Below are positions 50,535 through 59,284 of a DNA stretch of 64,000 bases, in pieces. The number at the start of each line of letters is the position of its first letter. Position 1 is the first letter of the stretch. Source of the stretch: CAVORB01 sp963736235 (GTDB lineage: Bacteria > Pseudomonadota > Gammaproteobacteria > Chromatiales > Chromatiaceae); assembly GCA_963736235.1 (NCBI GenBank), contig CAVTOR010000024.1, positions 68,892 to 132,891 on the forward strand, written 5' to 3'. A program made the translations under genes and the position numbers. The notes below the pieces were generated by a model. That model saw only the letters and a program-made list of their open reading frames with translations, searched no databases and had not been told where the DNA came from.

Positions 50535-50552
50535 ATATAAGCGATCTATAAT
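50524..50552 (+). promoter_or_regulatory. Putative sigma-70 promoter of the sulfur-globule-type gene
   Basis: CTGACC (50524-50529, 4/6 match to -35), a 17-base spacer and a perfect TATAAT (50547-50552). The start codon is 56 bases further on, with GAGGAGGA as a very good ribosome-binding site (50595-50602). This fits a strongly expressed structural protein. Confidence 0.6.
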
Positions 50553-50607
50553 CAACGGTGGGATATGAGTCCCGTCTTTGAGACTTTATAGATCGAGGAG
50601 GAAAGTC

Positions 50608-50946
50608 ATGAAGAAGACTTGGCTTGCTGCCGTGGGTGTCGTGCTCGCCGGTGCCGCCGCTGTGGCGACCATGCCCGCCCACGCATTCTGGGGCAACTGG
50701 GGTAGTGGCGGTCCCTGGTACGGTGGCCCCTGGTACGGTGGCCCCTGGTATGGCGGTTATCCTTACTACGGCGGGTGGGGTGGTTACCCCTACTATGGTG
50801 GTTGGGGCGGCTACCCGTACCGCGGCGGTTGGGGCGGTCCATGGGGCGGTTACGGTTACGGTTACGGCTATCCGCTCTATGGTGCGTATCCTTACGCAGT
50901 CGCTCCCGCGGCTGTTGCCCCCGCGGCCTCTGGCGCGGACAAGTAG
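50608..50946 (+). CDS. Sulfur-globule-type envelope protein (Gly/Tyr/Trp-rich)
   Basis: A 112-aa secreted protein. A signal peptide ends near residue 26 (PAHA/FWG). The mature part is Gly, Tyr, Trp and Pro rich: three PWYGG units (36-50), three YPYYGGWGG units (51-77), GYGYGYGY and an Ala/Pro-rich tail. This composition and size match Allochromatium sulfur globule proteins (SgpA/B/C), which form the protein coat of periplasmic sulfur globules. I recognise it by composition, not by alignment. Strong promoter and ribosome-binding site upstream, terminator downstream, single-gene unit. Confidence 0.75.
   Translation: MKKTWLAAVGVVLAGAAAVATMPAHAFWGNWGSGGPWYGGPWYGGPWYGGYPYYGGWGGYPYYGGWGGYPYRGGWGGPWGGYGYGYGYPLYGAYPYAVAPAAVAPAASGADK
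50713..50838 (+). repeat. In-frame tandem repeats in the globule protein
   Basis: Three 15-bp units encode PWYGG (50713-50757). Three 27-bp units encode YPYYGGWGG, the last with R for Y (50758-50838). The nucleotide copies are near-identical, suggesting recent expansion by slippage. Confidence 0.85.
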
Positions 50947-50962
50947 GGCAGTCGCGAAAAGT

Positions 50963-50983
50963 GGCGGGGCGCCGCGCCCCGCC
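50963..50983. repeat. GC hairpin after the globule-protein gene
   Basis: GGCGGGGCG (50963-50971) pairs perfectly with CGCCCCGCC (50975-50983) around a CCG loop. There is no T tract. It lies between the stop codon and the second hairpin that looks like the terminator. Confidence 0.55.
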
Positions 50984-50993
50984 GTCTTCATGT

Positions 50994-51017
50994 AAAGGGC
51001 CGGTTCTCCGGCCCTTT
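50994..51017 (+). terminator. Putative terminator of the globule-protein gene
   Basis: AAAGGGCCGG (50994-51003) and CCGGCCCTTT (51008-51017) form a perfect ten-base stem with a TTCT loop. The T run is only three, followed by GCCGTTT, so it is a moderate intrinsic terminator; being symmetrical it may work in both directions. Confidence 0.6.
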
Positions 51018-51139
51018 GCCGTTTGGCCTGGAAAACGCGGATGAAACAGCCGGCGAGACAGGGGGAGCGGTCCCGGAAATCGCGGCAACATCATGCCACT
51101 GTCACTTGGTCCGATCTCTGACCCTCACAGGGAGGACAC

Positions 51140-52888
51140 ATGTCGCAAGAACCGCCCCATGAGTTGAGCCAATCCCACAACGCGGCCGCAATCTTCTTTG
51201 CCCAGGCGCGAAGAGCCGACCTGCGCGACACGCCTCGATGCATGATCCCCGCGGAGGGCGGCCAATGGAAAGCCGTGACCTGGGGCGAGATGGCCCGCCG
51301 CATCGAGTGCATTGCCGCGTTCCTGATCGGCCGGGGCGTGAACAAGGACCGGAAGGCCGCGGTCCTTTCGGCCACCCGGCTCGAGTGGGGCTTGGCGGGC
51401 CTTGGCCTGCTCGCCGCCCGCGGCGTGTTGGTACCCGTCTACCCGAGCCTGGTCGGGGATTCCCTGACCCACATCCTCTCCCACGCCGACACGCGCGTTC
51501 TATTCCTCGAGAATGCCGAGCAGCTCGAACGGGTCTTGCGGGTGTGGGACAGGCTGGCGATCGAGACGCTGGTCGTGTTCGATCCCATGGACGTTCGGGA
51601 GCGTGCCCTGGCCGTTGGGCTGGATCCTCACCGGCTCGCCGCCGTGACCTTTTCGTTGCGGCAGGCGGAGAGCATCGGCGCGGATGCTCTGCGGCGAGAG
51701 CCGGGACTCGTGGATGAGCGTGTAGCATCCCTTCGGCTCGATGACGTCGGCTTTCTGGTCTACACGTCAGGCACCACCGGAATGCCGAAAGGCGTGCTGC
51801 TGACCCATCGCAATGTTGGTGTCAACGGCGAAGACTGGGTCACGGTCAATGGCCCCCTCCTGCACGAGGGGGACCTCGATGTCCTGTGGCTGCCCATGTC
51901 CCATATCTTTGGCTGGGGCCAGTTCTGCCTGGGCAACCAGCTCGGATTCCTGACTTACTTCAGCGGGCCGGCCAAGGCCCTGGAGCACTTGGCCGCTCTG
52001 TCTCCCAACGTCTTCATGAGCGTGCCGGCCTACTGGGAGAAGCTTGCGCAGGTGGCGCGGGCCGTACCCGGCGACCAGCAGGCGCGCTACGCCGAACTGC
52101 GCCGGCTGACCGGCGGCCGGCTGTCCTTCTGTCTCTCCGGCGGCGCCGGTCTGGGCCGCGAGGTCAAAGAGTTCTTCAAGGCAGCCGGCATCATGATCAT
52201 CGAGGGGTATGGCCTGACCGAGTGCTCGCCGACGCTGACCATGAACCGGGTCGACGACTATGATTTCGACTCGGTGGGCAAGCCCTTTCCGCGGGTCTGG
52301 ATCAAGCTCGCGCCGGACGGCGAGATCCTGGCGAAAGGGGAGAACGTGTTCGCCGGCTACTACAAGGACGAGGCCGCCACCGCCGCCATGTTCGATGCGG
52401 AGGGATGGCTCAAGACCGGCGACCTCGGCTGCTTCAACGAGCGGGGCTTCCTCCGGATCATCGGGCGCAAGAAGGAGATCCTGGTGAACTCCGGGGGCAA
52501 GAACATCCCGCCCCAGAACATCGAGCTCAGATTTCGCAACGATTCGCTGATCAGCCAGGTGGTCGTATACGGTGACGGGAAGAGGTACCTCACGGCCTTG
52601 GTCGACATCAACGAGCAGACCGCCCGCGCCTTTCTGGCAGAGGCGGGGGAGCCGGATCCTGAGTCGCTCCGAGACCATCCGCTGATGCGCCGCCTGGTGG
52701 GTGAGCGCATCGCGCAGGTCAACGAAGGTCTGGCGCCGTTCGAGACCATCAAGGACTTCGTCATCGCCGGCGAGCCGCTGACCATCCAGTCGGGGATGCT
52801 GACCCCTTCGCTGAAGGTCAGGCGTGCCAAGGTCTACGAAAGATACCGGGCGGACTTGGAGTCTCTCTACCGCTCACGAAGCGGTTAG
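51140..52888 (+). CDS. Long-chain acyl-CoA synthetase-type AMP-binding enzyme
   Basis: A 582-aa ANL-superfamily ligase. Motifs: YTSGTTGMPKGVLLTHRN (P-loop), PMSHIFGWGQF, EGYGLTECSP, LKTGDLGCFNERGFLRIIGRKKEI and the C-terminal catalytic-Lys region GMLTPSLKVRRAKV. The last motif and the N-terminal acyl-pocket layout resemble long-chain fatty acyl-CoA synthetases of the FadD15/Acs-like group. It activates fatty acids with ATP and CoA at the cytoplasmic membrane. Single gene, convergent with the TPR gene. Confidence 0.9.
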   Translation: MSQEPPHELSQSHNAAAIFFAQARRADLRDTPRCMIPAEGGQWKAVTWGEMARRIECIAAFLIGRGVNKDRKAAVLSATRLEWGLAGLGLLAARGVLVPVYPSLVGDSLTHILSHADTRVLFLENAEQLERVLRVWDRLAIETLVVFDPMDVRERALAVGLDPHRLAAVTFSLRQAESIGADALRREPGLVDERVASLRLDDVGFLVYTSGTTGMPKGVLLTHRNVGVNGEDWVTVNGPLLHEGDLDVLWLPMSHIFGWGQFCLGNQLGFLTYFSGPAKALEHLAALSPNVFMSVPAYWEKLAQVARAVPGDQQARYAELRRLTGGRLSFCLSGGAGLGREVKEFFKAAGIMIIEGYGLTECSPTLTMNRVDDYDFDSVGKPFPRVWIKLAPDGEILAKGENVFAGYYKDEAATAAMFDAEGWLKTGDLGCFNERGFLRIIGRKKEILVNSGGKNIPPQNIELRFRNDSLISQVVVYGDGKRYLTALVDINEQTARAFLAEAGEPDPESLRDHPLMRRLVGERIAQVNEGLAPFETIKDFVIAGEPLTIQSGMLTPSLKVRRAKVYERYRADLESLYRSRSG

Positions 52889-52901
52889 CCCGCGGCTCGG
52901 G

Positions 52902-54578
52902 TCAGTACGGCACCGCGGCTGGATAATCCCGGAAGGGGGCGACCGGGTCGAACGGCGGCGGCGAGAGCAGCGGGTCGCCCTCGGGCCAGGCGGGTTGGGG
53001 TAGCTCGCCCGTCTCGTACGCCTTGAGCTCCGCTCGCATCAGCTCCTGCTCGGCGGGAGGCGCCATCCACGCCGCCATTGCGAGGACCTGCCTCTGGGCT
53101 TGGACGGCTTTGTCGAAGGCCCCCGAGGCCGCCTGCGCCAAGGCCAGGGCGCGCTGGTGAGGAGGGATGGGTTGAAGGAGGCTCAGCTCTGAGGCGATGT
53201 CCAGGGCTTGCTCGGGGGCGCGGAGTGCGGGGTCGGCTGCCCCCGCGAGCAGGCGCGCCAGCGCGTAACCCAGCATCGGATCTTGCGGATACTGCGCGCG
53301 CAGGTCTCGAAGACGCTTGAGGACGGCGGATTCCGAATCCCCCGCCCGTAGCCGGGCGATCAGCTCCAGCAGCCGGGCCGGGGCGATCTCCCGATCCGCC
53401 GCCTGCGCCTTGGCGTAGCCCGCCGCCGCTTCGGCATAACGGCCGGCGATGAAGTCCAGGTTCGCGAGATAGAACAGGGCGCCGGCATGGCCCGGATCCA
53501 CCGCCAGGGCTCGGTGGTAATAGTCCGCGGCACTTTGCTGCGCGCCCCGCTGCTGAAATAGTACGCCGTGAAGGAAGTTCGCCAGGAGGTCGTGCGGCTC
53601 TGCCGCCAGGGCGGTCTCCAGCTGCTCGGCCGCGGCGTCACCGCGCCCGGTGAGGTAGAGCGCCCGCGCATAACTCACCCGCGCCGGGACATTGTCCGGG
53701 TCGATGGCGAGCCCCTCGGCGAAGCGCTCGGCGGCAGCGGCGTAGTACCCTTCCCGGATGGCGTGTATGCCCTTATGGAAGGCGGGTAAGGAGCGCTTTG
53801 AGGCTCCTTGGAGCTGCTCCAGCAAGGGGTCCTTCGCCTCGGGGGTCTTCGCCACGAACAGGGCGAGGTGCTCGCGGGCCAGGTCGTTCTTGCCCAGTGC
53901 GCGATAGGCCTGTCCCAGGGGATAGTGGACCTCGGTGGCGTTGGGGTCCGCTGCAAGGGCCTTCTCCAGGTGGGCGACCGCTTCCTCGTGCCGGCGCTCC
54001 AGGTTCGCGATCTGGCCCAGGTAGTAGTTGGCCGCGGCGGTGAGGCCCGGGGCGTCGGCGATCCTCTCCAGGGCGGTCGCGGCCTCCGGTAGCTCGCTGC
54101 GGTCCAGGTGCACCTTGCCGAGCCGGAGATACAGGGTCGGATAGTCGGCGTCCAGTGCCTGGGCGGCCCTGAGATAATCCAGCGCCTGATCGGCGTTGCC
54201 AGCCATCATCGCCAGATAGCCCGCATAGTAGGGCCAGCGGAACTCCTGGGGCTCAAGGGCCTGGGCGCTGCGGAAACAGGCGTCCGCCTGGGCCTCCACC
54301 TCGACCAGCAGGAACAAGGCCCCCAGCCGGCCGTAGGCCGCGGCGAGGGAGGCGGCGTCCGGTTCCGGCTCGATCAGCAGCGCGGCGACCTCCGCACGGG
54401 CCTCGGAAATGGCCTGCTGCATCAGGCGTTCGGCGCCGCTGATGTCGACCTCCTGGATCGGGGTCAAGGTGCCCTGCCAGCGCTCCGGCGGCTCCGAGAG
54501 GGCATCCGCTGGCGCCCGGATCCAAGCTACCGCAAGAGAGGCGAACAGCGTGGCACGAAACCAAGCCTGGAAAGTCAT
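52902..54578 (-). CDS. Secreted multi-TPR protein of the cytochrome/CRTAC1 operon
   Basis: A 558-aa protein with an N-terminal signal-like helix (AWFRATLFASLAVAWIRAPADA) and at least ten tetratricopeptide repeats (for example AAAYGRLGALFLLVEVEAQAD, YAGYLAMMAGNADQALDYLRA, VSYARALYLTGRGDAAAEQLE, LFYLANLDFIAGRYAEAAAGY). The tail AVPY is Pro-rich (DPLLSPPPFDPVAPF). It is the last of three minus-strand genes and begins nine bases after the CRTAC1 stop. Probably a periplasmic scaffold for the other two products; that is an inference from context. This frame is intact. Confidence 0.82.
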   Translation of the reverse strand: MTFQAWFRATLFASLAVAWIRAPADALSEPPERWQGTLTPIQEVDISGAERLMQQAISEARAEVAALLIEPEPDAASLAAAYGRLGALFLLVEVEAQADACFRSAQALEPQEFRWPYYAGYLAMMAGNADQALDYLRAAQALDADYPTLYLRLGKVHLDRSELPEAATALERIADAPGLTAAANYYLGQIANLERRHEEAVAHLEKALAADPNATEVHYPLGQAYRALGKNDLAREHLALFVAKTPEAKDPLLEQLQGASKRSLPAFHKGIHAIREGYYAAAAERFAEGLAIDPDNVPARVSYARALYLTGRGDAAAEQLETALAAEPHDLLANFLHGVLFQQRGAQQSAADYYHRALAVDPGHAGALFYLANLDFIAGRYAEAAAGYAKAQAADREIAPARLLELIARLRAGDSESAVLKRLRDLRAQYPQDPMLGYALARLLAGAADPALRAPEQALDIASELSLLQPIPPHQRALALAQAASGAFDKAVQAQRQVLAMAAWMAPPAEQELMRAELKAYETGELPQPAWPEGDPLLSPPPFDPVAPFRDYPAAVPY

Positions 54579-54587
54579 GTCTTCACC

Positions 54588-56429
54588 TTACTCCGCGCGT
54601 ACGGCGTCCTGCTCGACGACTAAAGTGGTATCCACCGCGGTGGGGACCAGCTCCTGCTCGCTGCCGTCGGGCCAGACGATGCGCAGGCGGTCGATCTTGT
54701 CGGCGGCTCCCAGGCCGAAGGTCACCGGAAGCTCGACCTGGGACAGGTAGCCCCGGGTGGGCATGACCTCCCGGTAGCGGGTCACGCCCCCGGCCGTGAG
54801 CTCCAGGCGGGCGCCGATGGCGTCGGTGTTGGGCGGCATGCCCTGGAGCACGACCCGCAGCCAGTGATGGCCCGTCTGCTGGTCGTTGCGCAGCAGCGCC
54901 GGCCGGCGGCCGTTCTGGGTGATGAGCACGTCCAGATCGCCGTCGCCGTCGATGTCCGCGTAGGCGATGCCGCGACCCACCAGGGGCTCGGCCATGTCGC
55001 CCGCGTCCGTCACCGGCACGTAGCGCCCACGGCAGGCCTCGCCGCAGTTCCAGAACAGCGACGGCGGCTGGGCGTAGGTCTGGCTCTGCTGCACCTTCTG
55101 GATCTCGTGCTCCAGGTGGCCGTTGGCCAGCAGCAGGTCGAGCCGCCCGTCCAGGTCATAGTCCAGGAACACCACGCCGAAGGTGAGCGGGATGCGGGAC
55201 GCGGGTCCCAGTCCCTCCAGCACCGCCTCGTCGACGAAGGGCGCGCGTCCGTCGGTGGTGACGAACAGGGACGCCATCTCGTTGGCGAAGTTGCCGACCG
55301 CGATGCCGACCTCCTGGTCGTCCCGGAAGCGGGCGGCGTCGACGCCCATGGCGGACGTGGCCTTGCCGTTGCGGTCGTAGGCGATGCCCTCGAAGACGGC
55401 GACCTCCTCGAAGCTGCCGTCGCCCTGGTTGCGGAACAGGAAGTTGCGCACCGTGTCGTTGACGATGACCAGGTCCAGCCAGCCGTCGCGGTCGTAGTCG
55501 AAGGGGACGACGCCCAGCCCCTTGCCGACCGGGTGGCCGGAGACCGGGTCCGATGACCCGGATGCCGGCGGAGGCGGAGACGTCGGTGAAGCGGCCGTCG
55601 CCCTCGTTGCGGTAGAGATAGCTGTCGGTGCCGACGAAATTGACGGGCGCGCCATAGGCGCGGCCGAGCCCGGTGAGGCGGAAGTCGATCTCCAGGTCGA
55701 TGTCGCGGGACCACTTGACGTAGTTGACCACGAACAGATCCAGGTCCCCGTCCCTGTCGTAGTCGAGGAAGGCGGCGCTGGCGCTCCATGTGTCCCGTCC
55801 TCCGGCCGACGCCGGCCTCGTCGGTCACGTCGTGGAAGCGTCCCGCCTCGTTGCGGAACAGGTGGTTGGCGTTGAGGCTGCGTCAGGAAGAGGTCGCCCC
55901 AGCCGTCGCCGTCGTAGTCGCCGACGGCGACGCCCATGCCGTAGGTCGTGAGCGCCAGGCCCGCTTCCTCGGTGACGTCCGCGAAGTGCCCCTTGCCGTC
56001 GTTGCGGTACAGGGCCTGCGTCGGCTGTCCCGCCCCCTGGTCGTGCCCTCCCAGAGACGGGAATTGGCCAGGAACAGGTCCTGATCCCCGTCCCTGTCGT
56101 AGTCGAAGAAGGCGGCGCCGCTGCCGATGGTCTCGGGCATCAGGCGCTCGCCATAGGCGCCGTTGACGTGGACGAAGCCGATGCCGGCAGCCTCGGTGAC
56201 GTCGGTGAACCGCACCGCGGGCGGGGTGTCGCTGGCCGTCGGCTGGTCTCGCCTGGGAGTGTCGATGTCGGCCTCCTTGACCGGCGCCGGTGCTTGGTTC
56301 GGCCGGCTCGTGAAATAGAAGCCGGCTCGCCACCAGCGCCGACAGGCCGATGACGAGCGCCGAGAGGATGAAGGCGCGGCGGATCTTCGCCTCGCCGCGC
56401 GTGAGCTCGCGTGTCTTGCGCTTGTTCAT
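54588..56429 (-). CDS. CRTAC1-type FG-GAP / ASPIC-UnbV protein, several frameshifts
   Basis: The N-terminus (MNKRKTRELTRGEAKIRRAF, then a membrane helix ILSALVIGLSALVASRLLF) anchors the protein. Across frames, six Ca-binding FG-GAP/VCBS signatures follow: DYDRDGDQDLF, DYDGDGWGDLF, DYDRDGDLDLF, DYDRDGWLDLV, DYDLDGRLDLL and DIDGDGDLDVL, as in a beta-propeller. The C-terminus is an ASPIC/UnbV domain (HHWLRVVLQGMPPNTDAIGARLEL, RLRIVWPDGSEQELVP). At least five frame breaks occur between 55540 and 56300; from about 55530 to the stop at 54588 the frame is continuous. Start ATG 56429 overlaps the upstream gene's stop (ATGA). I favour sequence errors over decay. Confidence 0.8.
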   Translation of the reverse strand: MNKRKTRELTRGEAKIRRAFILSALVIGLSALVASRLLFHEPAEPSTGAGQGGRHRHSQARPADGQRHPARGAVHRRHRGCRHRLRPRQRRLWRAPDARDHRQRRRLLRLRQGRGSGPVPGQFPSLGGHDQGAGQPTQALYRNDGKGHFADVTEEAGLALTTYGMGVAVGDYDGDGWGDLFLTQPQRQPPVPQRGGTLPRRDRRGRRRPEDGTHGAPAPPSSTTTGTGTWICSWSTTSSGPATSTWRSTSASPGSAAPMARPSISSAPTAISTATRATAASPTSPPPPASGSSDPVSGHPVGKGLGVVPFDYDRDGWLDLVIVNDTVRNFLFRNQGDGSFEEVAVFEGIAYDRNGKATSAMGVDAARFRDDQEVGIAVGNFANEMASLFVTTDGRAPFVDEAVLEGLGPASRIPLTFGVVFLDYDLDGRLDLLLANGHLEHEIQKVQQSQTYAQPPSLFWNCGEACRGRYVPVTDAGDMAEPLVGRGIAYADIDGDGDLDVLITQNGRRPALLRNDQQTGHHWLRVVLQGMPPNTDAIGARLELTAGGVTRYREVMPTRGYLSQVELPVTFGLGAADKIDRLRIVWPDGSEQELVPTAVDTTLVVEQDAVRAE

Positions 56430-59216
56430 CTGGTTGCGACCCTTCCGTGACTGCGCTCATGGTCAAGGCCGGCCGCCGCGGCCGTCTGTGGCCGCTGGAG
56501 GTCGTAGATGGCGACGGCCTCCGCGGCGTGGTCTGCTGCCGGGTTTCGGCTGCGGTGCAGGGTGACCGCCCGTTCCACGGCGTTGTCGTCGGTGCGGTAT
56601 TGCTCGTGCAGCTCGCGATGCTCGCCGCTTGCTTCGGCTCGCCCAGCTCGCTCAGTACCAGGCTGAGGTTGTGGTGCACCGCATCGTTCTCCGGGTCGAT
56701 GGTCAGCGCCTGCTCGAGCCGTTGCCGCGCCCGGTCGAGGAAGGTCAGCCGGGCCGCTCTGCGCTGTCGCCCCGCTCCTGGCGGGCGCGCTCGTAGAGGG
56801 TTCGGCCCAGCTCGTTGAGCATCCGGTAGTCCCGGCTGAAGTCGAAGCCACGCTCCCGGGCCGTCTGGAAGCGGGTCTCGGCCAGGGCCTCCAGGTTGTC
56901 GATGGCGGCATCCAGGTTGCCCAGCTCCCGGTCTACCAGGGCGGAGTACCAGGCCAGGGTCCAGGGCGGGGCGGGGGGGTCGGCCTCGGCCGCCCGCTGC
57001 AGGGCGGCGGCGGCATCTCCAATCCGCCCTTCCCGGTAGAGCACGCGGGCCAGATTGAGCGGGCCATCCGCACGGCCCAGGGTCTCCACCTGTGCGAATG
57101 CCTCCTGGCCTGGCGGGACTCGCCCCTTCTTGCCCTCGCGCAGGAGCCCGATGCCGTAGTCGTTCCAGCGCTCCCATGTCGGGGATGCTAGATGCCTGGG
57201 TTGCGTCCGGTTCGGCCTTGCCAAGGGGCAGGATCAACTGGTCCGAGGCCAGGGTGGTGATCGGCAGGTCGTTGCCCTTGAACTTCGCTCCCATGACATG
57301 CCGGTAGAAGCGGGTGTCGAACTTGCGGTAGTTGAGCCGCCTTCGATCCTGATCGGGCCGTCGCGTCTGCGGGCACGCGTGAAGGCGTAGTGGACGACGG
57401 CGGCGGCTCCTGGCGGGATCTGATGGTTGTAGAGAGTGACGAAGATATCCTGTGCGTTGCGCCGGTCGATGCGGTTGCCGTCCTGGTCCAGCAGATAGGC
57501 GTTGAGGAAATAGGCCCAGGGGTCGACGTCTCCCTCGTCGTTCAGCGCGCCCGAGCGCCCGATGACGCGGTCGCCGGCCGTCAGCCTGCAGATCGAGCCA
57601 GAGTTCGTTGGAGTCGGCGGTGCCCTGGGTCAGTTCGTGTCCGATGCCGATGGTGCGTACCACCACCTCCAGCAGATAGCGGCCGCCGGGTTCCAGCACC
57701 GGTAGCTGGGGCCGCAGCGGGGCGTGCAGCTGCCCCTCGATGCCGCCTTCCTCCTTGAGCCCGAAGATGTCGACCCGGGCTGCGCGTGCGCAGCATCGAT
57801 CGCGGGCGGCGTTGTCCGCTTCCGGCTGCCCGAGCATGTGGGGCACGGCGGTGTTGGCGGCGGCGAACAGATGATCGTGGACCTCGCCGCCGGCCGTGTC
57901 GGCGAAATCCCGGGCCGCCGGATCGTCCGACGGCAGGGCGGCATGTGGCAGTCGGCGCAGGCCTTTTTGGCGCCTGCGGCGGGTAATAGAAACTGTCCAC
58001 CCGGTGGCCGGAGACCGCCGCTGAGCAGGAAGCTGTCGTAGTGATTCTGGCCGCGCAGCCAGCGGTAGTGGTTGAGCTCCATACGGCAGATGGACCTTGT
58101 GGCAGGCGGAGCAGAACTCCGCGCTCTTGTGCACCGGTTTGAGCAGGGTCTTCTTGTGAAAGGCGGGCTTGGCCTTGATCAGCTGATGGTTGATCGCCTT
58201 CAGGAACGGGTTGTCACTGAAGGCGAACGGATAGCGGGGCGGGTCGATCAGGGTGTAGTCCCCGTTGCCACGCGGGCTGTTGACCGCGGTGATGGCGTGA
58301 CAGGCCAGGCAGGTGATGCCGGCCTGGGAGCCGGGGTCCATGTCGGGATCGTAGTCGGGGTCGTCGAAGCGGCCGGAGAACAGGGGCACCAGGTCGTGGC
58401 AGGCGGCGCACAGGCGGGCGACGCGTACGTCGCCGTCCCGTTCCAGCAGAACCTTGCGGGTATCCTCGATGCTGAAGCGATAGGCCGGGTTGTTGAAGGA
58501 GCTGAAACGGTGCATGCTGCCCGCGTGCTGCTGGGCGATATCTGCGTGGCACTCGCCGCAGCTGCGTCGCCCATCAGGTGCTCGGCCGGTATCGGGTCCC
58601 AGCCGGGAATTCGGGTCCAGCGCTGGCGGGAAGGCCCGATCCAGCGCAGGCTCGTGATCGCCGCTCGCCAGATGCAGCCCCAGCGCCGCGGCGGTGAGGC
58701 CAGTTGCCGCCGCGGCCCACTGCAGGCCGCGGCGCCAGTGCAGGCGGGGGCCGGCCAGCCGATGCAGCACGAACAGCCAGACGACGGCCAGGGGCGTCAG
58801 CACATGGATCCAGTAGGCGCCCGCGCGCATCTGCGGGTCGTTGATCTCGAAGAAGCCGAAGCGGGTCAGCAGCACGCCGGAGGCGAACAGCGCGATGGCG
58901 CTGAGATAGAGTCCGAGCCCGGCGCGTACCGCGTAGCGGTTGGGGCGCCGCCAGGCGCGGCGAGGTGCAGGGCGCCGAACACGAGGGCGGGGATCAGCAG
59001 CGCCAGTCCCAGGGCGAGGTGGGCCAGGAACATGAGCAGGTAGAAGTAGTTCTGGAAGCTCCCGCCGCTGGCCGACTCGGCGACCGTGACGCCGACCAGA
59101 TAGAGCGAGTTAACGGCAAGGAGGCCGAACAAAATCAGCACGAAGTCGAGGAGCCGCCTCAACGTGGGGGAGAGAACGGTTGGGAGTGCGCGGCGCGTGG
59201 AATCGGAGGGCATGGG
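56426..59216 (-). CDS. Membrane multihaem cytochrome c with C-terminal TPRs, several frameshifts
   Basis: Joined over frame breaks this is a ~920-aa protein. Start MPSDSTRRALPT. About five membrane helices come first, with His in helix 2 (YLLMFLAHLALG) and a pair 14 apart in helix 4 (WIHVLTPLAVVWLFVLHRLAG). Then five CxxCH haem c motifs: CGECH, CAACH, CLACH, CSACH and CADCH (between about 58565 and 57940). An NHYRWLRGQNHYDSFLLSG segment and a beta-rich region follow, then TPRs (PLNLARVLYREGRIGDAAAALQ, AVHHNLSLVLSELGEPKQA). Breaks are seen near 58955, 58080, 57990, 57580, 57370, 57200, 56770 and 56620. Stop overlaps the CRTAC1 start. Likely a quinone-to-periplasm electron carrier; the substrate is unknown. 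Confidence 0.72.
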
Positions 59217-59284
59217 CTTTCTCGATTCGAGCGAAAAGCGACCTGTCACATTAGAATTTTACTGGATTTTAAAACTTCTGTGGG

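Noticed and set aside
50713..50838. CRISPR-like array
   Set aside because: The repeats are in-frame, contiguous, and encode PWYGG/YPYYGGWGG; there are no spacers.
54588..59216. Treating the CRTAC1 and cytochrome genes as pseudogenes
   Set aside because: All haem, FG-GAP and ASPIC motifs are intact when frames are joined, and breaks also hit essential genes nearby, so decay is not shown.
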